Shown piece after piece: positions 25,763-34,509 of a stretch of DNA of 64,000 nucleotides (position 1 is the first letter of the stretch; each line of letters begins with the position of its first letter). The stretch is from Actinocatenispora rupis (GTDB taxonomy: Bacteria > Actinomycetota > Actinomycetes > Mycobacteriales > Micromonosporaceae): contig NZ_BOMB01000041.1 of the NCBI RefSeq assembly GCF_016861975.1, forward strand, positions 62,001-126,000. The letters are read 5' to 3'. Both the position numbers and the translations under genes were made by a program. The notes under the pieces are model-generated. The model did no database searches, was not told where the DNA came from, and saw nothing but the letters and a program-made list of their open reading frames with translations.

Positions 25763-26091
25763 GCCAGTCCCTCCGCGGTCATCGGTCCGATCAGCGCCCG
25801 CATCCCGTGTGCGAACGCCTGCCACTCGCGACGTTTCGCGGCAAGCGCCGCCGAGCCGTCCGGCGTCAGCCGGTAGACGCGACGGCGTCGGGGGCCGCTG
25901 GTGTCCCAGTCGCTGTCCACGAGGCCCGCGCGCTCCAACCGGTGCAGCGCCGGGTACACCGTGCCTTCCGGTAGATCGAAGACCCCGTCGGACCCGTCCC
26001 GTAGCGCGACGATGATCGCGTACCCGTGGGCGGATCCCAGTTGTCGCACGCTGTTCAACAGCATCAGGTCCAGGTGCCCTCGAAGCTCCAT
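25759..26091 (-). CDS. PadR family transcriptional regulator
   Basis: 110 residues from the ATG at 26091. MELRGHLDLMLLNSVRQL, GSAHGYAIIVALRDGSDGVF, LPEGTVYPALHRLERAGLV and DSDWDTSGPRRRRVYRLT are the PadR winged helix and its wing. The start codon lies in an inverted repeat at 26090-26109, so the gene is probably leaderless or short-leadered and autoregulated. Operon with the HAAS membrane protein. Confidence 0.88.
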   Translation of the reverse strand: MELRGHLDLMLLNSVRQLGSAHGYAIIVALRDGSDGVFDLPEGTVYPALHRLERAGLVDSDWDTSGPRRRRVYRLTPDGSAALAAKRREWQAFAHGMRALIGPMTAEGLA

Positions 26092-26109
26092 ACCTAACAA
26101 GCTAGGTAT
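26090..26109. promoter_or_regulatory. Inverted repeat ATACCTA-N6-TAGGTAT at the padR start
   Basis: Seven-base perfect arms with a six-base spacer, one arm overlapping the ATG of the PadR gene. The spacing and AT-content match a dimeric winged-helix operator. It should block both promoter clearance and start-codon use, hence autoregulation. Confidence 0.65.
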
Positions 26110-26760
26110 TGGTGTTCGCGTCGTCAACGCACGCTCGCGTTCGTGGCTCGACCGTGATCGGGCGGAGACGCGCACCGTCGTACGTGGGTCGGTGGTGGTT
26201 GCGACCGTGCGGACCGGTGCGATCGCCGGGACATCGACGCCGCACCTGCACGTGCGTGTACGACGCCACCGACACTCACCTGGGCGTCCGCAGGACGCCC
26301 GCCCGCGGCGTGGGGGTCACACGGGGCAGGCCCAGCCGTCGCGCATTGGTGGCTGATGGCGATGGCGCCCAGCTCGAACGGCCGACCGCTGCACCTGCGT
26401 CGCCAGACGCCGACCAGAACATGGCAACGCCGCACCGGGCTGCGCTGCGAACCGAGCGACGACATTACGGATCACGTCGCCGTTCCGCGGCCGATCCATG
26501 CCCCGCAACACCAACCGATGAGTCCGACCGAGGGACGCAGGGAGACCCGAGACAGGGTGACAGCAACCGATGCGTCGCCCGCGCTGGAGAGTTACCGGCA
26601 GGAGACGACGGCCGGTCGGCGGCCAGGCCGGCTGCACCGATCCCGTATCCTCGCCCTCGTCGCGGCCGGGCTACCGTGCCCCGCGCCACCGCCCAGGCCG
26701 CGTTCCGAGGCGTGCGGCACCCGTGGTCGACTGGACAGCTCACCCACGACAGGAGTCCTG
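26110..26760. other. Intergenic region, nothing recognised
   Basis: About 650 bases between the PadR operon and the DUF6493-like gene. The reading frame of the next gene stays open leftwards to 26356, but its translation there has no recognisable domain and the composition of non-coding DNA. AGGAGTCCTG directly before 26761 marks the true start. Confidence 0.4.
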
Positions 26761-28164
26761 ATGCCGGAGCGGATGCCGTCGGCCGCAGCCAGCCTCGCCG
26801 AGCTCGTCGAACGGGTCTCGACGATCCTGGTCGGCCCGACCGACGTGCCCACCCTCGAACAGGCGCTGGACGGCCTGGTCCGCCATGCACACCACGACCG
26901 GGAAGCGCTGGCCGGCGCGCTCAAACCGATGCTGGCAAGCCACACCTGGGCACGTACCGACACCGCCGACGACGGCATCCCCGCCCATCTCGGATACGTG
27001 GCTCAGGCCGCCCTCGGCACGTTCACTGCCGCTGACATCACCCACGCCTACCGCGACCCCCGCTCCCCGTTGGGCGGCAAGGACCTCACCCCGTTCGGAA
27101 CCGTACTGGCGGCACGGTTCGTCGAGGCCGCTCACCAGCTGGTCACCGGACCACCGCCGTTCCTTCTCGCCACACCGAGCCACCTCGACGGCACGATCGA
27201 ACCCGCCGACCTCGTCGCCAGACTCAGCGCCTACGAACACGCCCGGGTCGAGCCCGGCGACATCGACTTCAGCCAGGCACTCCTTCGCCTGCACGGGACC
27301 GCATCCGAACAGACGATCGCCGCCGCCAACGCGTTGCGCTCCGACCACGGCCACCGACTCGCGCACTGGCTGCACGCCGGCGGGCCGGCCTTCCCACGGC
27401 CGACGCCGACCATCACCGGCCCCGGACGTAGCGGCCTGTCGCCAACCTGGCTGGGCGTGAGACGGCTCCTGGCCGCGGTCGCCGCGACGACGGTGCCCAC
27501 TCCGGTCTCCAGGCCGCTCAACCGACTCCTGAAAACCCTGCACGCCGGCGACGGAGTACCCGAACTCGCCGCAGGTACCGAGAGCACCGAGCACTGGCCG
27601 GCAGTGATCCCCACCCAGCCGGATCTGGTCGCGACCTGGTGCCTCAGCCGCATCGCCGTGAACACCATACACAACCGGTCCGGCACCAGCCCTTTGCTCA
27701 CCGCTCTGGTCAGGTCACGCGGACCCGCCGGCAGCGCCGTCCACCTGGCCGTCGGCTACGCACTCGGCGCCCAGAGCCCGGACGACCGCGCCGGCGCCGT
27801 CGACGCAACGCTGCTGCTGTCCGACCGGGGCGAACTCGACCCGGCGATGCTGGGCCGACAGTTGGCCGACCTGGTCGGCCTCAAGGGTGTCAAACCCACC
27901 CGGCTCGCCACCGCGCTCACCGACCTCACCCACGCCGGCGCCCACGACCTCGTGTGGGACCTGCTCGCCGCGGCGCTCCCCGGCCTGCTCAGCGGTGCCC
28001 CAGCGCCCGGCCTCGCTGGGCTGGTCGCGATCGCCTCCCACAACGCAGAACTCTGCGGCGCCCGCGGCGTGATCCCACAGGTCGCCCAGCTCTCCGCGCA
28101 CTCCACCGGCCGGCTCAAGAGGGAAGCGCATCGCCTCCACACCATCCTCACCTCGGCCAGCTAG
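26761..28164 (+). CDS. DUF6493/DUF7824-like protein, C-terminal part only
   Basis: 467 residues from the ATG at 26761, preceded by AGGAG. The sequence PPPFLLATPSHLDGTIEPAD, DFSQALLRLHGTASEQTIAA and, near the end, AVDATLLLSDRGELDPAMLG and LVGLKGVKPTRLATALTDLT matches my memory of the middle and C-terminal parts of DUF6493-family proteins, which are usually about 800-900 residues and sit in clusters with a SWIM zinc-finger protein, MoxR ATPase and VWA protein. None of those partners is here and the N-terminal half is missing. Either a short family member or a truncated orphan. Alpha-helical, repeat-like, cytoplasmic. No function known. Confidence 0.55.
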   Translation: MPERMPSAAASLAELVERVSTILVGPTDVPTLEQALDGLVRHAHHDREALAGALKPMLASHTWARTDTADDGIPAHLGYVAQAALGTFTAADITHAYRDPRSPLGGKDLTPFGTVLAARFVEAAHQLVTGPPPFLLATPSHLDGTIEPADLVARLSAYEHARVEPGDIDFSQALLRLHGTASEQTIAAANALRSDHGHRLAHWLHAGGPAFPRPTPTITGPGRSGLSPTWLGVRRLLAAVAATTVPTPVSRPLNRLLKTLHAGDGVPELAAGTESTEHWPAVIPTQPDLVATWCLSRIAVNTIHNRSGTSPLLTALVRSRGPAGSAVHLAVGYALGAQSPDDRAGAVDATLLLSDRGELDPAMLGRQLADLVGLKGVKPTRLATALTDLTHAGAHDLVWDLLAAALPGLLSGAPAPGLAGLVAIASHNAELCGARGVIPQVAQLSAHSTGRLKREAHRLHTILTSAS

Positions 28165-28479
28165 CCAGGCGGAAACGCCCTGCAGGGGCGGCGGACGGAC
28201 CCGAACCGGTCCACCCGGCGCACGACCACAGTTGTTTGGCAAGCAACGTGGAAGCCCGCCATGGAAGCTGGGTCGGAACCTTCCCGCCGCGCCGATCGCA
28301 TCAAGACCTCGGCCCGGATGCGTGCCTGAAGGGCGAGACTCGACCCGAGCGTTCTGGAGCCCCTCTGTGGCCTCCTCGTCCGACTGGTCTGGCGCGACCG
28401 GTGTGGCCGTACGTGCCTGCGCACTCGACGGAGCCTGCGCGATCTGCCGACGTACCAAGGGATCTGGCGTCCCGGGCCA
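28165..28479. other. Intergenic region, nothing recognised
   Basis: 315 bases between the DUF6493-like gene and the response-regulator remnant (minus). It starts with a weak hairpin (GGCG-GAAA-CGCC, about 28170-28181). No gene seen. Confidence 0.35.
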
Positions 28480-28894
28480 CGGTCGGCCGGGGCGGTGTAG
28501 CCGTGGTCGTGGGCGTACCGGACGGCGCGGGCACGTGTGTCGCAGCCCGTCTTCGCGAACACCCGGTTGACGTGCGTCTTCACGGTGGCTTCGGTGACGT
28601 ACAGCTCGCGGGCGATCTCGCGGTTGGTACGCCCGGCGCCGATGAGTGCCAGCACCTCGGCCTCCCGCCGGTCAGCCCCACGTCGGGCGGCGTGACCGAG
28701 CCGGGCGCGCGTCGTGCCGCGGCGAGCAACTTCCGTTGCACCGCAAGGTCCATCACCGTCTGCCCGGCCGCCGCCGCGTGCACCGCGCGCCCGATCTCGT
28801 CCCCGGTCGCCGCCTTCGTCATGTAACCGACCGCCCCGGCGATCCGGCGCGCCTGGTCGGCAACGTCTCGGGTCCGGTCGAGCACGGCGAGGTC
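28480..28894 (-). pseudogene. NarL/FixJ-type response regulator, lacking most of the receiver and frameshifted
   Basis: The first frame (from about 28890) gives the last receiver helix and linker: GAVGYMTKAATGDEIGRAVH and AAAAGQTVMDLAVQRKLLAA. At about 28680 the homology moves to another frame: DRREAEVLALIGAGRTNREI, then ARELYVTEATVKTHVNRVFA, the LuxR HTH. Adding one C restores CTGACC-CGGCGGGAG, i.e. a single-base deletion. The phospho-acceptor Asp and the rest of the receiver are absent upstream, so the gene is dead even without the frameshift. No histidine kinase is adjacent. Confidence 0.75.
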
Positions 28895-29015
28895 CCCGTA
28901 CGGACGCCACCGATCCGACTCGCGTACGTGTCGGTCCCGGCCGGCAACACTGCGGCATCACCCGGGCCTGGCCGCAAGCCCCGCACAGGGCCCGCGCGAC
29001 CCCTTTCCATGCCGG

Positions 29016-29984
29016 CTACCGGCGTGTCGCCAGGTGCTTGACCTCGCGCAGGATCGGCGCCGTCTCGACCGCACGTACGGGCAGCGGGCCGAGCGTCGCC
29101 GTCAGGTAGCGGTACAGGTGGGCGGCGTCGCGGCAGAGGGCGACCGCGACGAGGTTGGGGGCGCCGGTGGTGGCGGCGGCGAAGACGATCTCCTTGTGCC
29201 CGGCGAGCGCGGCGCCGACCGCGGCGAGGTCTCCCGGTGCGACGGCGAGCCACAGACCGACCCGGAGGTACTGGCCGGTCAGCTCGGTCCCCACGTCGAG
29301 GTCGTAGTACGCGGCGCCGGTGCGGCGGAGCCGGTCGAGCCGTCGGCGTACGGAGGACTCGGACTGTTCGGCGGCGACGGCGAGCGCGCTGACGGGAGCG
29401 CGACCGTCCCGGCCGAGCAGGTCGATCAGGCGCTCGTCGACATCGTCGAGGGAGACGGGATCGTCGGGCGGATGGAGCGGCGGCGGCGCGAGCGCGTCGA
29501 CTTGCTCGGGTGTCAGCGCTGCGGACTTGCTGAACCAGCCGGACGGCCCGCCGTAGAACGTGTGCAACACGCAGTGCGCGTCGACCGCGGTGACCCGGGG
29601 CGTGTGCTGGAGCTTGTCGAGCAGCAGCGTGTCGCGTGCCGCCGGCGTACGTGCGGCCATCACGCACAGCACCTCCGTACCACCGGAGGTGAGGCCGACG
29701 TAGCGGGTGTCGGCGCGCCGGGCGAGGGCGGTGGCGAATCCGGCCGCGGCGTCCGGCGTGCAGCTCAGCCGCAGGATCCACCGGGTACGCCCGACGCGCG
29801 TCTCGTCCACCTGCCCCAGCACCCGTACGCCGTGGTGTGCGCGCAGGCTCGCGTACCGGCGGGCGACGGTCTGGTCAGAGACGCCGAGCACGGCGGCGAT
29901 CCGGCTGAACCGGGCGCGGCCGTCCGTCTGGAGCGCGTGCAGCAGCTTCCGGTCGAGACTGTCGATGGTGTCGGATCCCGCCAC
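29016..29984 (-). CDS. Lrp/AsnC family regulator with duplicated HTH-ligand modules
   Basis: 322 residues from the GTG at 29984 (AAGGGG lies 9 bases upstream). Two AsnC-type HTHs: DSLDRKLLHALQTDGRARFSR / VSDQTVARRYASLR near residues 6-48, and DVDERLIDLLGRDGRAPVSA / SESSVRRRLDRLRR near 185-220. Each is followed by a RAM/AsnC ligand-binding domain. Such tandem Lrp proteins are frequent in Actinobacteria; a monomer looks like a covalent dimer. It is transcribed away from the SnoaL-like gene at 30130, 145 bases upstream, and could regulate it. Confidence 0.88.
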   Translation of the reverse strand: MAGSDTIDSLDRKLLHALQTDGRARFSRIAAVLGVSDQTVARRYASLRAHHGVRVLGQVDETRVGRTRWILRLSCTPDAAAGFATALARRADTRYVGLTSGGTEVLCVMAARTPAARDTLLLDKLQHTPRVTAVDAHCVLHTFYGGPSGWFSKSAALTPEQVDALAPPPLHPPDDPVSLDDVDERLIDLLGRDGRAPVSALAVAAEQSESSVRRRLDRLRRTGAAYYDLDVGTELTGQYLRVGLWLAVAPGDLAAVGAALAGHKEIVFAAATTGAPNLVAVALCRDAAHLYRYLTATLGPLPVRAVETAPILREVKHLATRR

Positions 29985-30129
29985 TGGTGCGCCCCTTGCC
30001 TGGCGGTTACCGCCACGGTTGCGTCGCCGGCTCGTTGCATACGCCGCCACTGCCCCATCGTAGGAGGGCGGGACGCGGCCGATTCCGGTGTCCCGCAACG
30101 GAAGTCATCGGTACGAGGAAGGTGGCACA

Positions 30130-30524
30130 ATGGCTGCACGGCAGGGCGACGGCGAGGTCCGACGGCTGTTACACGACATGATCGAGGCGTGGAACGGGGG
30201 CGACGCCGCCGCCTTCGCCGAGTGCTTCACCGACGGCGCCGAGTTTGTCAGCTGGCGGGGGCGGCGCGTCACCGGCCGGGCGGCGATCGAGGCCCGGCAT
30301 CGGGACCTGTTCGCCGGACCGCTCCGGGGTGCCCGGATGGACCTTGACCCGGCCCCGTATGAGGTCACGTACCTGGCGCCGGATGTGGCGCTGGTCGTCG
30401 CCGTCGGCGTACGGTCGACGCCCTGCCCGAGGCGCTGGCCATCACCCTCACCGCGGTACGAGAAGGTGGCTGGCGGTTCGCGTCGTTCCACAACACGGTG
30501 GTGGCGCCGAGCTCCGAACGCTGA
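30130..30524 (+). pseudogene. SnoaL-like/SgcJ family polyketide-cyclase-fold protein, one frameshift
   Basis: The ATG at 30130 encodes VRRLLHDMIEAWNGGDAAAF, AECFTDGAEFVSWRGRRVTG and YEVTYLAPDVALVVAVGV, a cone-like NTF2/SnoaL fold. At about 30412 the sequence GTACGGTCGACGCC has lost one G; with it the protein would read VDALPEALAITLTAVREGGW, RFASFHNTVVAPSSER and stop at 30524, the exact end expected for SgcJ/EcaC family proteins (about 131 residues). As written, translation goes off in a wrong frame to 30600. Divergent from the AsnC-type regulator. Confidence 0.75.
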
Positions 30525-30540
30525 CGACGTCGGCAAGGGC

Positions 30541-30790
30541 GGCAGTTCGGCGCCCCGGCCCACATCGACGGCATCCATGTACCGGACGGGTGGTGCGTGA
30601 CGACAACCGCGTGCCGGCGGGTGGTGGCACCGGTGGTCGGCAAGCTGCTCAGCGGGCTGGACGCGGAGGCCATCGCGGAAATCCGCCGGACGATCGACGA
30701 CACCGCCGTACCCAGGAGGTGGCGGCGGAGATCGCGGCGGCGACCGACGGCGCGGTGGCCGCCTGGTCGGTGGCGCGGCGGCGCACGGAT
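30541..30790 (+). pseudogene. Unidentified coding-like fragment with a frame change
   Basis: One frame gives FGAPAHIDGIHVPDGWCVTT, then VVGKLLSGLDAEAIAEIRRT and IDDTA; after about 30712 another frame gives TQEVAAEIAAATDGAVAAWS with the same strong third-position GC. The pieces look like one interrupted gene of unknown family, possibly the end of a methyltransferase-like enzyme. The rest of the interval to 30940 has no recognisable content. Confidence 0.3.
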
Positions 30791-30940
30791 CTCGAAGCGC
30801 CACAACGACATCCGGTCGCCGGGCGCTGCCGCACAGCATGGCTTCCCGTCGCGGTCGACCTGCTGACCTCTCTCGGCGATGCACCGCGACGGGAACGCCG
30901 ACGATCGCTGGCCCACCACCTCGACCGCACACCCGACCAG

Positions 30941-32116
30941 CTACTTGTCGCCGCTGGCGGTACTGCCGGGCAGGTCGTGCACGGCCCGCAGTACGGCGGT
31001 GATGAGGCGGGTGTTCTCCGGCGCCCCGCCGCCTCCACCGGCCACGAAGCGCCGACGCGTGTAGCTGTACGCGATGCCGCTGGCGGGGTCGGCGAACGAC
31101 TGGGCGCCGATGGCGCCGCTGTGGCCGAACGCGTCGCGGCCGAGCATCGCGTACCGGACGCCCTGCGCCTCGAAGCCGACCAGGAAGTGGTCGTGTTCCC
31201 CGGTGACCAGATCGACACCGGCGGTGGTGCGGTCGGTGAACGCGGCGCGCGTGGCCGGGCCCAGCAGCGGCGCGCGTCCGTCCACTGTGGAGATACACGC
31301 GGCGTACATACGGGCGAGTCCGCGCGCGGTGCCGACGCTGCCGGACGAGGTGGGCCCGAGCGCCCGTACGGCGCGCGTGTTGGCGAACTCGACCAGGTCG
31401 GTGGGTGGCGTGGCGTTCAGGTTGAAGGCGATACCGGCCAGGCTGTGCGGGGCCGGTGGCGTGACCGTGGCCAGTTGCTCGGGCGGCATCGGCCGGGCCG
31501 GCACGTAGCGGTCCTCGGCCGACGCGGGCAGCCCAAGGTGGAAGTCCAGCCCGTACGGCGCGCGGATGTGCCGGTCGTACAGCTGCTGGATGGAGTGCCC
31601 GGTGGCGCGGCGGACCACCTCCCCGGTGAGCGCCCCGACGACGAACGCGTGGTAGCCGTACGCGGAGCCGGGTCGCCAGTGGGGACGCTGCGGGGCGAGC
31701 CGTTCGGCGATGATCCTGTCGTCGGCAAGCTCCGCGGTGGTGAACCCGCCGTCGACACCGACCAGCCCCGCCCGATGGGTCAGCAGATCCCGCACCGTCA
31801 GCCCGCCCTTGCCGGCCGCGCCGAACTCGGGCCAGTACGTCACGACCGGGCGGTCGAGTTCGAGCGTGCCGTCCTGGACCAGTAGCGCCACGACGAGGTG
31901 TGCCGCACCTTTGCCCGAGGAGTACAGCGGCAGCAGCGAGTCGGCCTGCACCTCGTCGCCGACGCTCAGGTCGACCACCAGGCGGCCGTCGAGGTACACG
32001 GCCAGCTGCGCGCCGGGATCGGGTTCCGCGGTGGCGACCGCGGCGAACTCGTCGCGTACCGGTTCGAAGCCGGCCGCGACGCTGCCCTGCACGTCCGGCC
32101 CTTCGTACGGCTTCAT
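30941..32116 (-). CDS. Serine hydrolase, beta-lactamase class C / EstB-type
   Basis: 391 residues from the ATG at 32116. The catalytic S-x-x-K is in LPLYSSGKGAAH (Ser-Ser-Gly-Lys, about residue 78), the Tyr motif in WRPGSAYGYHAFVVGALTGE, and the third motif in DAFGHSGAIGAQSF. No signal peptide, so a cytoplasmic esterase/beta-lactamase-fold hydrolase rather than a secreted beta-lactamase. The start overlaps the FMN reductase stop by four bases; the two are co-transcribed under the control of the divergent TetR. Confidence 0.88.
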   Translation of the reverse strand: MKPYEGPDVQGSVAAGFEPVRDEFAAVATAEPDPGAQLAVYLDGRLVVDLSVGDEVQADSLLPLYSSGKGAAHLVVALLVQDGTLELDRPVVTYWPEFGAAGKGGLTVRDLLTHRAGLVGVDGGFTTAELADDRIIAERLAPQRPHWRPGSAYGYHAFVVGALTGEVVRRATGHSIQQLYDRHIRAPYGLDFHLGLPASAEDRYVPARPMPPEQLATVTPPAPHSLAGIAFNLNATPPTDLVEFANTRAVRALGPTSSGSVGTARGLARMYAACISTVDGRAPLLGPATRAAFTDRTTAGVDLVTGEHDHFLVGFEAQGVRYAMLGRDAFGHSGAIGAQSFADPASGIAYSYTRRRFVAGGGGGAPENTRLITAVLRAVHDLPGSTASGDK

Positions 32117-32682
32117 GCGGCGACCGCCGCGCCGGTCTTGGCCACGAGCGCGGCAAGCAGTCGGCCGAGCAGGTCGACGGTGGTGGGGTCGACCAGATCG
32201 CCGTTCGCGTCGATCCGTTCGTGCGACCGGAAGACGATGACTTCGGGCTTGACGACCACGTCGGAGTCGGTCCACAGCAGCACCTGCCGCAGCGCGAGCT
32301 GCGCGCGGACCGAGCCGAAGTTGGTCGGGGCGGCCCCGACCACGGCGACCGGCTTGCGGCGCAGCGGCTCGCCTTCCCGCCCGGTCCAGTCGGTACTGAC
32401 CCAGTCGATCGCGTTCTTGAGTACGCCGGGGATCGAGTAGTTGAACTCGGGTGTGGCGATGAGCAGACCGTCGCTGGCGGTCACGCGGTCGCGCAGCGCC
32501 TGCACGGCGGCGGGCCGCGCCTGCGGCGTGTCGAGATCCATGTCGTACGGCGGGATGTCGCCCAGGCCGTCGTAGATCTGGACGGCCACCCCGGGCGGTG
32601 CGAGCCGCTGGGCGGCTCGCAGCAGGGCGCTGTTGTGGGAGTCGGCCCGCAGGCTGCCGGAGATGCCGAGGATGGTGCGCAT
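32113..32682 (-). CDS. NAD(P)H-dependent FMN reductase (flavodoxin-like)
   Basis: 189 residues. MRTILGISGSLRADSHNSAL is the FMN phosphate-binding loop, TPEFNYSIPGVLKNAIDWVS the family signature. Likely reduces FMN, quinones or azo compounds using NAD(P)H. First gene of a two-gene operon with the beta-lactamase-fold hydrolase, divergent from the TetR gene across two palindromes. Confidence 0.9.
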   Translation of the reverse strand: MRTILGISGSLRADSHNSALLRAAQRLAPPGVAVQIYDGLGDIPPYDMDLDTPQARPAAVQALRDRVTASDGLLIATPEFNYSIPGVLKNAIDWVSTDWTGREGEPLRRKPVAVVGAAPTNFGSVRAQLALRQVLLWTDSDVVVKPEVIVFRSHERIDANGDLVDPTTVDLLGRLLAALVAKTGAAVAA

Positions 32683-32739
32683 GGTGATCCGCCTTCGTCG
32701 TTCGGGGCCTTCTCGCCAGCCCCGGGGTTCGAGCTGAAC

Positions 32740-32780
32740 TGTACAGGACAGTACATCTGAACTCAACTGTTCAGTTCAGA
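32740..32780. promoter_or_regulatory. Two inverted repeats between the FMN reductase and TetR genes
   Basis: TGTAC-N6-GTACA at 32740-32755 and TCTGAACT-N9-AGTTCAGA at 32756-32780 lie back to back in the 116-base divergent region. The second has perfect eight-base arms. They are the obvious TetR operators, one for each direction. The TetR start at 32799 is 18 bases further on, close to leaderless. Confidence 0.7.
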
Positions 32781-32798
32781 TTGCGGTAGGGTTCTCGC

Positions 32799-33434
32799 AT
32801 GAGCCCAAGCGCCAAACACGTCCCCACCGGTGAGCGCGCCGCCCGCAAGCGGGCCGCCATCGTCCGCGCCGCCCGTTCGGTGTTCCTCGACCAGGGCTTC
32901 GCCTCGGGGATGGACCAGATCGCGGCCACCGCCGGCGTCTCCAAGGTGACCGTCTACAACCACTTCAGCAACAAGGACGAGCTGTTCACCGAGGTGGTCA
33001 CCGACGCGCTGGAGCAGGCGCTCGGGCAGACCATGCAGGCCATGCTGGAACGCCTGCACGACAGCGACGACATCCGCGCCGTGCTGGTACGCACCGCGCG
33101 CGGCTGGGTCGACGGCATCACGCGCTCCGACCTACCGGCGCTGCGGGCACTGATCGCCGCCGAGTCACGGCGGTTCCCCCACCTCGGCCGCGCCTGGCGC
33201 GCCCACGGCCCGGACCGGTTCGCCAAACCCCTCGCGGAGGCGCTGTCCCGGCAACCCGACCTCAGCATCCCCGACCCCGACCTCGCGGTCATGCAGTACT
33301 ACTCGCTCGTGCTCTACCCGCACATCGTCCACGCCGCGTACGGCGACCGCCTCGACGCCGACCTCACCGACCGGCTCATCACCACCGGCGTCGACATGTT
33401 CCTCACCTACTACCGCACCGCACCCCGGCCCTGA
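32799..33434 (+). CDS. TetR/AcrR family transcriptional regulator
   Basis: 211 residues. ARKRAAIVRAARSVFLDQGF, then ASGMDQIAATAGVSKVTVYN and HFSNKDELFTEVV is a textbook TetR HTH. The C-terminal part resembles TetR_C_7 (AefR-like) with AESRRFPHLGRAWRAHGPDR. It should repress the divergent FMN reductase-hydrolase operon through the inverted repeats at 32740-32780. Confidence 0.9.
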   Translation: MSPSAKHVPTGERAARKRAAIVRAARSVFLDQGFASGMDQIAATAGVSKVTVYNHFSNKDELFTEVVTDALEQALGQTMQAMLERLHDSDDIRAVLVRTARGWVDGITRSDLPALRALIAAESRRFPHLGRAWRAHGPDRFAKPLAEALSRQPDLSIPDPDLAVMQYYSLVLYPHIVHAAYGDRLDADLTDRLITTGVDMFLTYYRTAPRP

Positions 33435-33696
33435 CTCACACCGCTACCCCATCTCCTGGTACGAGCTGGTGCCGTCCCGCGCGGAAGTCACCGGGCCGGG
33501 ACACATCGGCGCGGGTCGCCATCGGAGATCCGGCTGCCGGGGACTTCGGCGGATCGGTACTTCCGTTGAACGCCAACGCAAAGGCGGCGTCCGATGTCGG
33601 CGCGGACGTCTCCCTCGACGCGCCGGCCCGCGGCGCCAGCAGAGATGCCGGTGCCGTCGGCTCCCGGACCCAACCCGCCAGTGTCTCGTCGGACGC

Positions 33697-34509
33697 TCAG
33701 GTACCGGCGTGCGAGGGCCATGCCAGGTTGGCGCCGAGTGCCGTGGTGAGACGGGTGATGGTCGTACGGGTGGCGTGGTCGTTGACGTGGTCGGGGAGCC
33801 AGGCGCAGGCGAGGTACGCGGCGGTGATGGTGGCGGTGGCGCAGGCGGCGGCCAGGCAGTCCTCGATCTGGGCGAGGGAGGGGCCGGGCCCGGAGGGGAA
33901 ACGCGCGCCGGGCAGTTCGGCGCCGTGGATGACGTCGATGTCGAGGTGGAGGTAGACGGGGACGGGGCCGAGCCGGTCGAGGGCGGCGGCCACCGCGGCG
34001 GGGTCGGCGGGCACGCGGTGGACGTGACTGGCGCTCAACGCGTCGCGCTCGGCGGGATCGAGGTCGCGGGCGTCGGCGAGTACGACGCTGGTGTCGGGGA
34101 TGGGCCGCAGGCCGAGCGTGTCGTCGAACAGGCCGGGTGTACGGCCGGTCAGCATGGCCAGTGCCATGCCCCCGAGGTAGCCGCTGGTCGAGATGGCGGG
34201 GGTGTTGAAGTCGCCGTGGGCGTCCAGCCACAGTACGGCCAGGTCGTGGTGGCGGCGTTGCAGTCCGGCTACCGCCGCGCGGGTGGTGGGACAGTCGCCG
34301 GAAAGTACCAGGGGCCTGGCGGCGGGCGTCACCGCGTCGAGGGCGGCCCGGTGCAACCGGCTCATCCGGGCGGCGACGGGGCCGGCGGGCAGATCCGGGC
34401 GGAGTACTTCGGAGGCGGTGGCGGGGATCGGGAACGCCGGGATGTGCTCGTCGAGGTGCCAGGGCGTGACGATCGGATCCCATGCGCCGCCGGTGTTGTC
34501 GTCAGCCAC
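33697..34509 (-). CDS. Arginase family protein (ureohydrolase fold)
   Basis: 270 residues from the GTG at 34509, which overlaps the end of the GntR gene by 8 bases. Metal-binding motifs: LWLDAHGDFNTP (D96, H98, D100) and YLHLDIDVIH (D190, D192). The usual first ligand motif GGDHS reads LSGDCPTT, with Cys73 in place of His. This variant is common among uncharacterised actinobacterial arginase-like proteins and could alter metal loading. Expected to hydrolyse a guanidino or formamidino compound; not a verified arginase. Third gene of the 35433-33697 operon. Confidence 0.82.
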   Translation of the reverse strand: MADDNTGGAWDPIVTPWHLDEHIPAFPIPATASEVLRPDLPAGPVAARMSRLHRAALDAVTPAARPLVLSGDCPTTRAAVAGLQRRHHDLAVLWLDAHGDFNTPAISTSGYLGGMALAMLTGRTPGLFDDTLGLRPIPDTSVVLADARDLDPAERDALSASHVHRVPADPAAVAAALDRLGPVPVYLHLDIDVIHGAELPGARFPSGPGPSLAQIEDCLAAACATATITAAYLACAWLPDHVNDHATRTTITRLTTALGANLAWPSHAGT

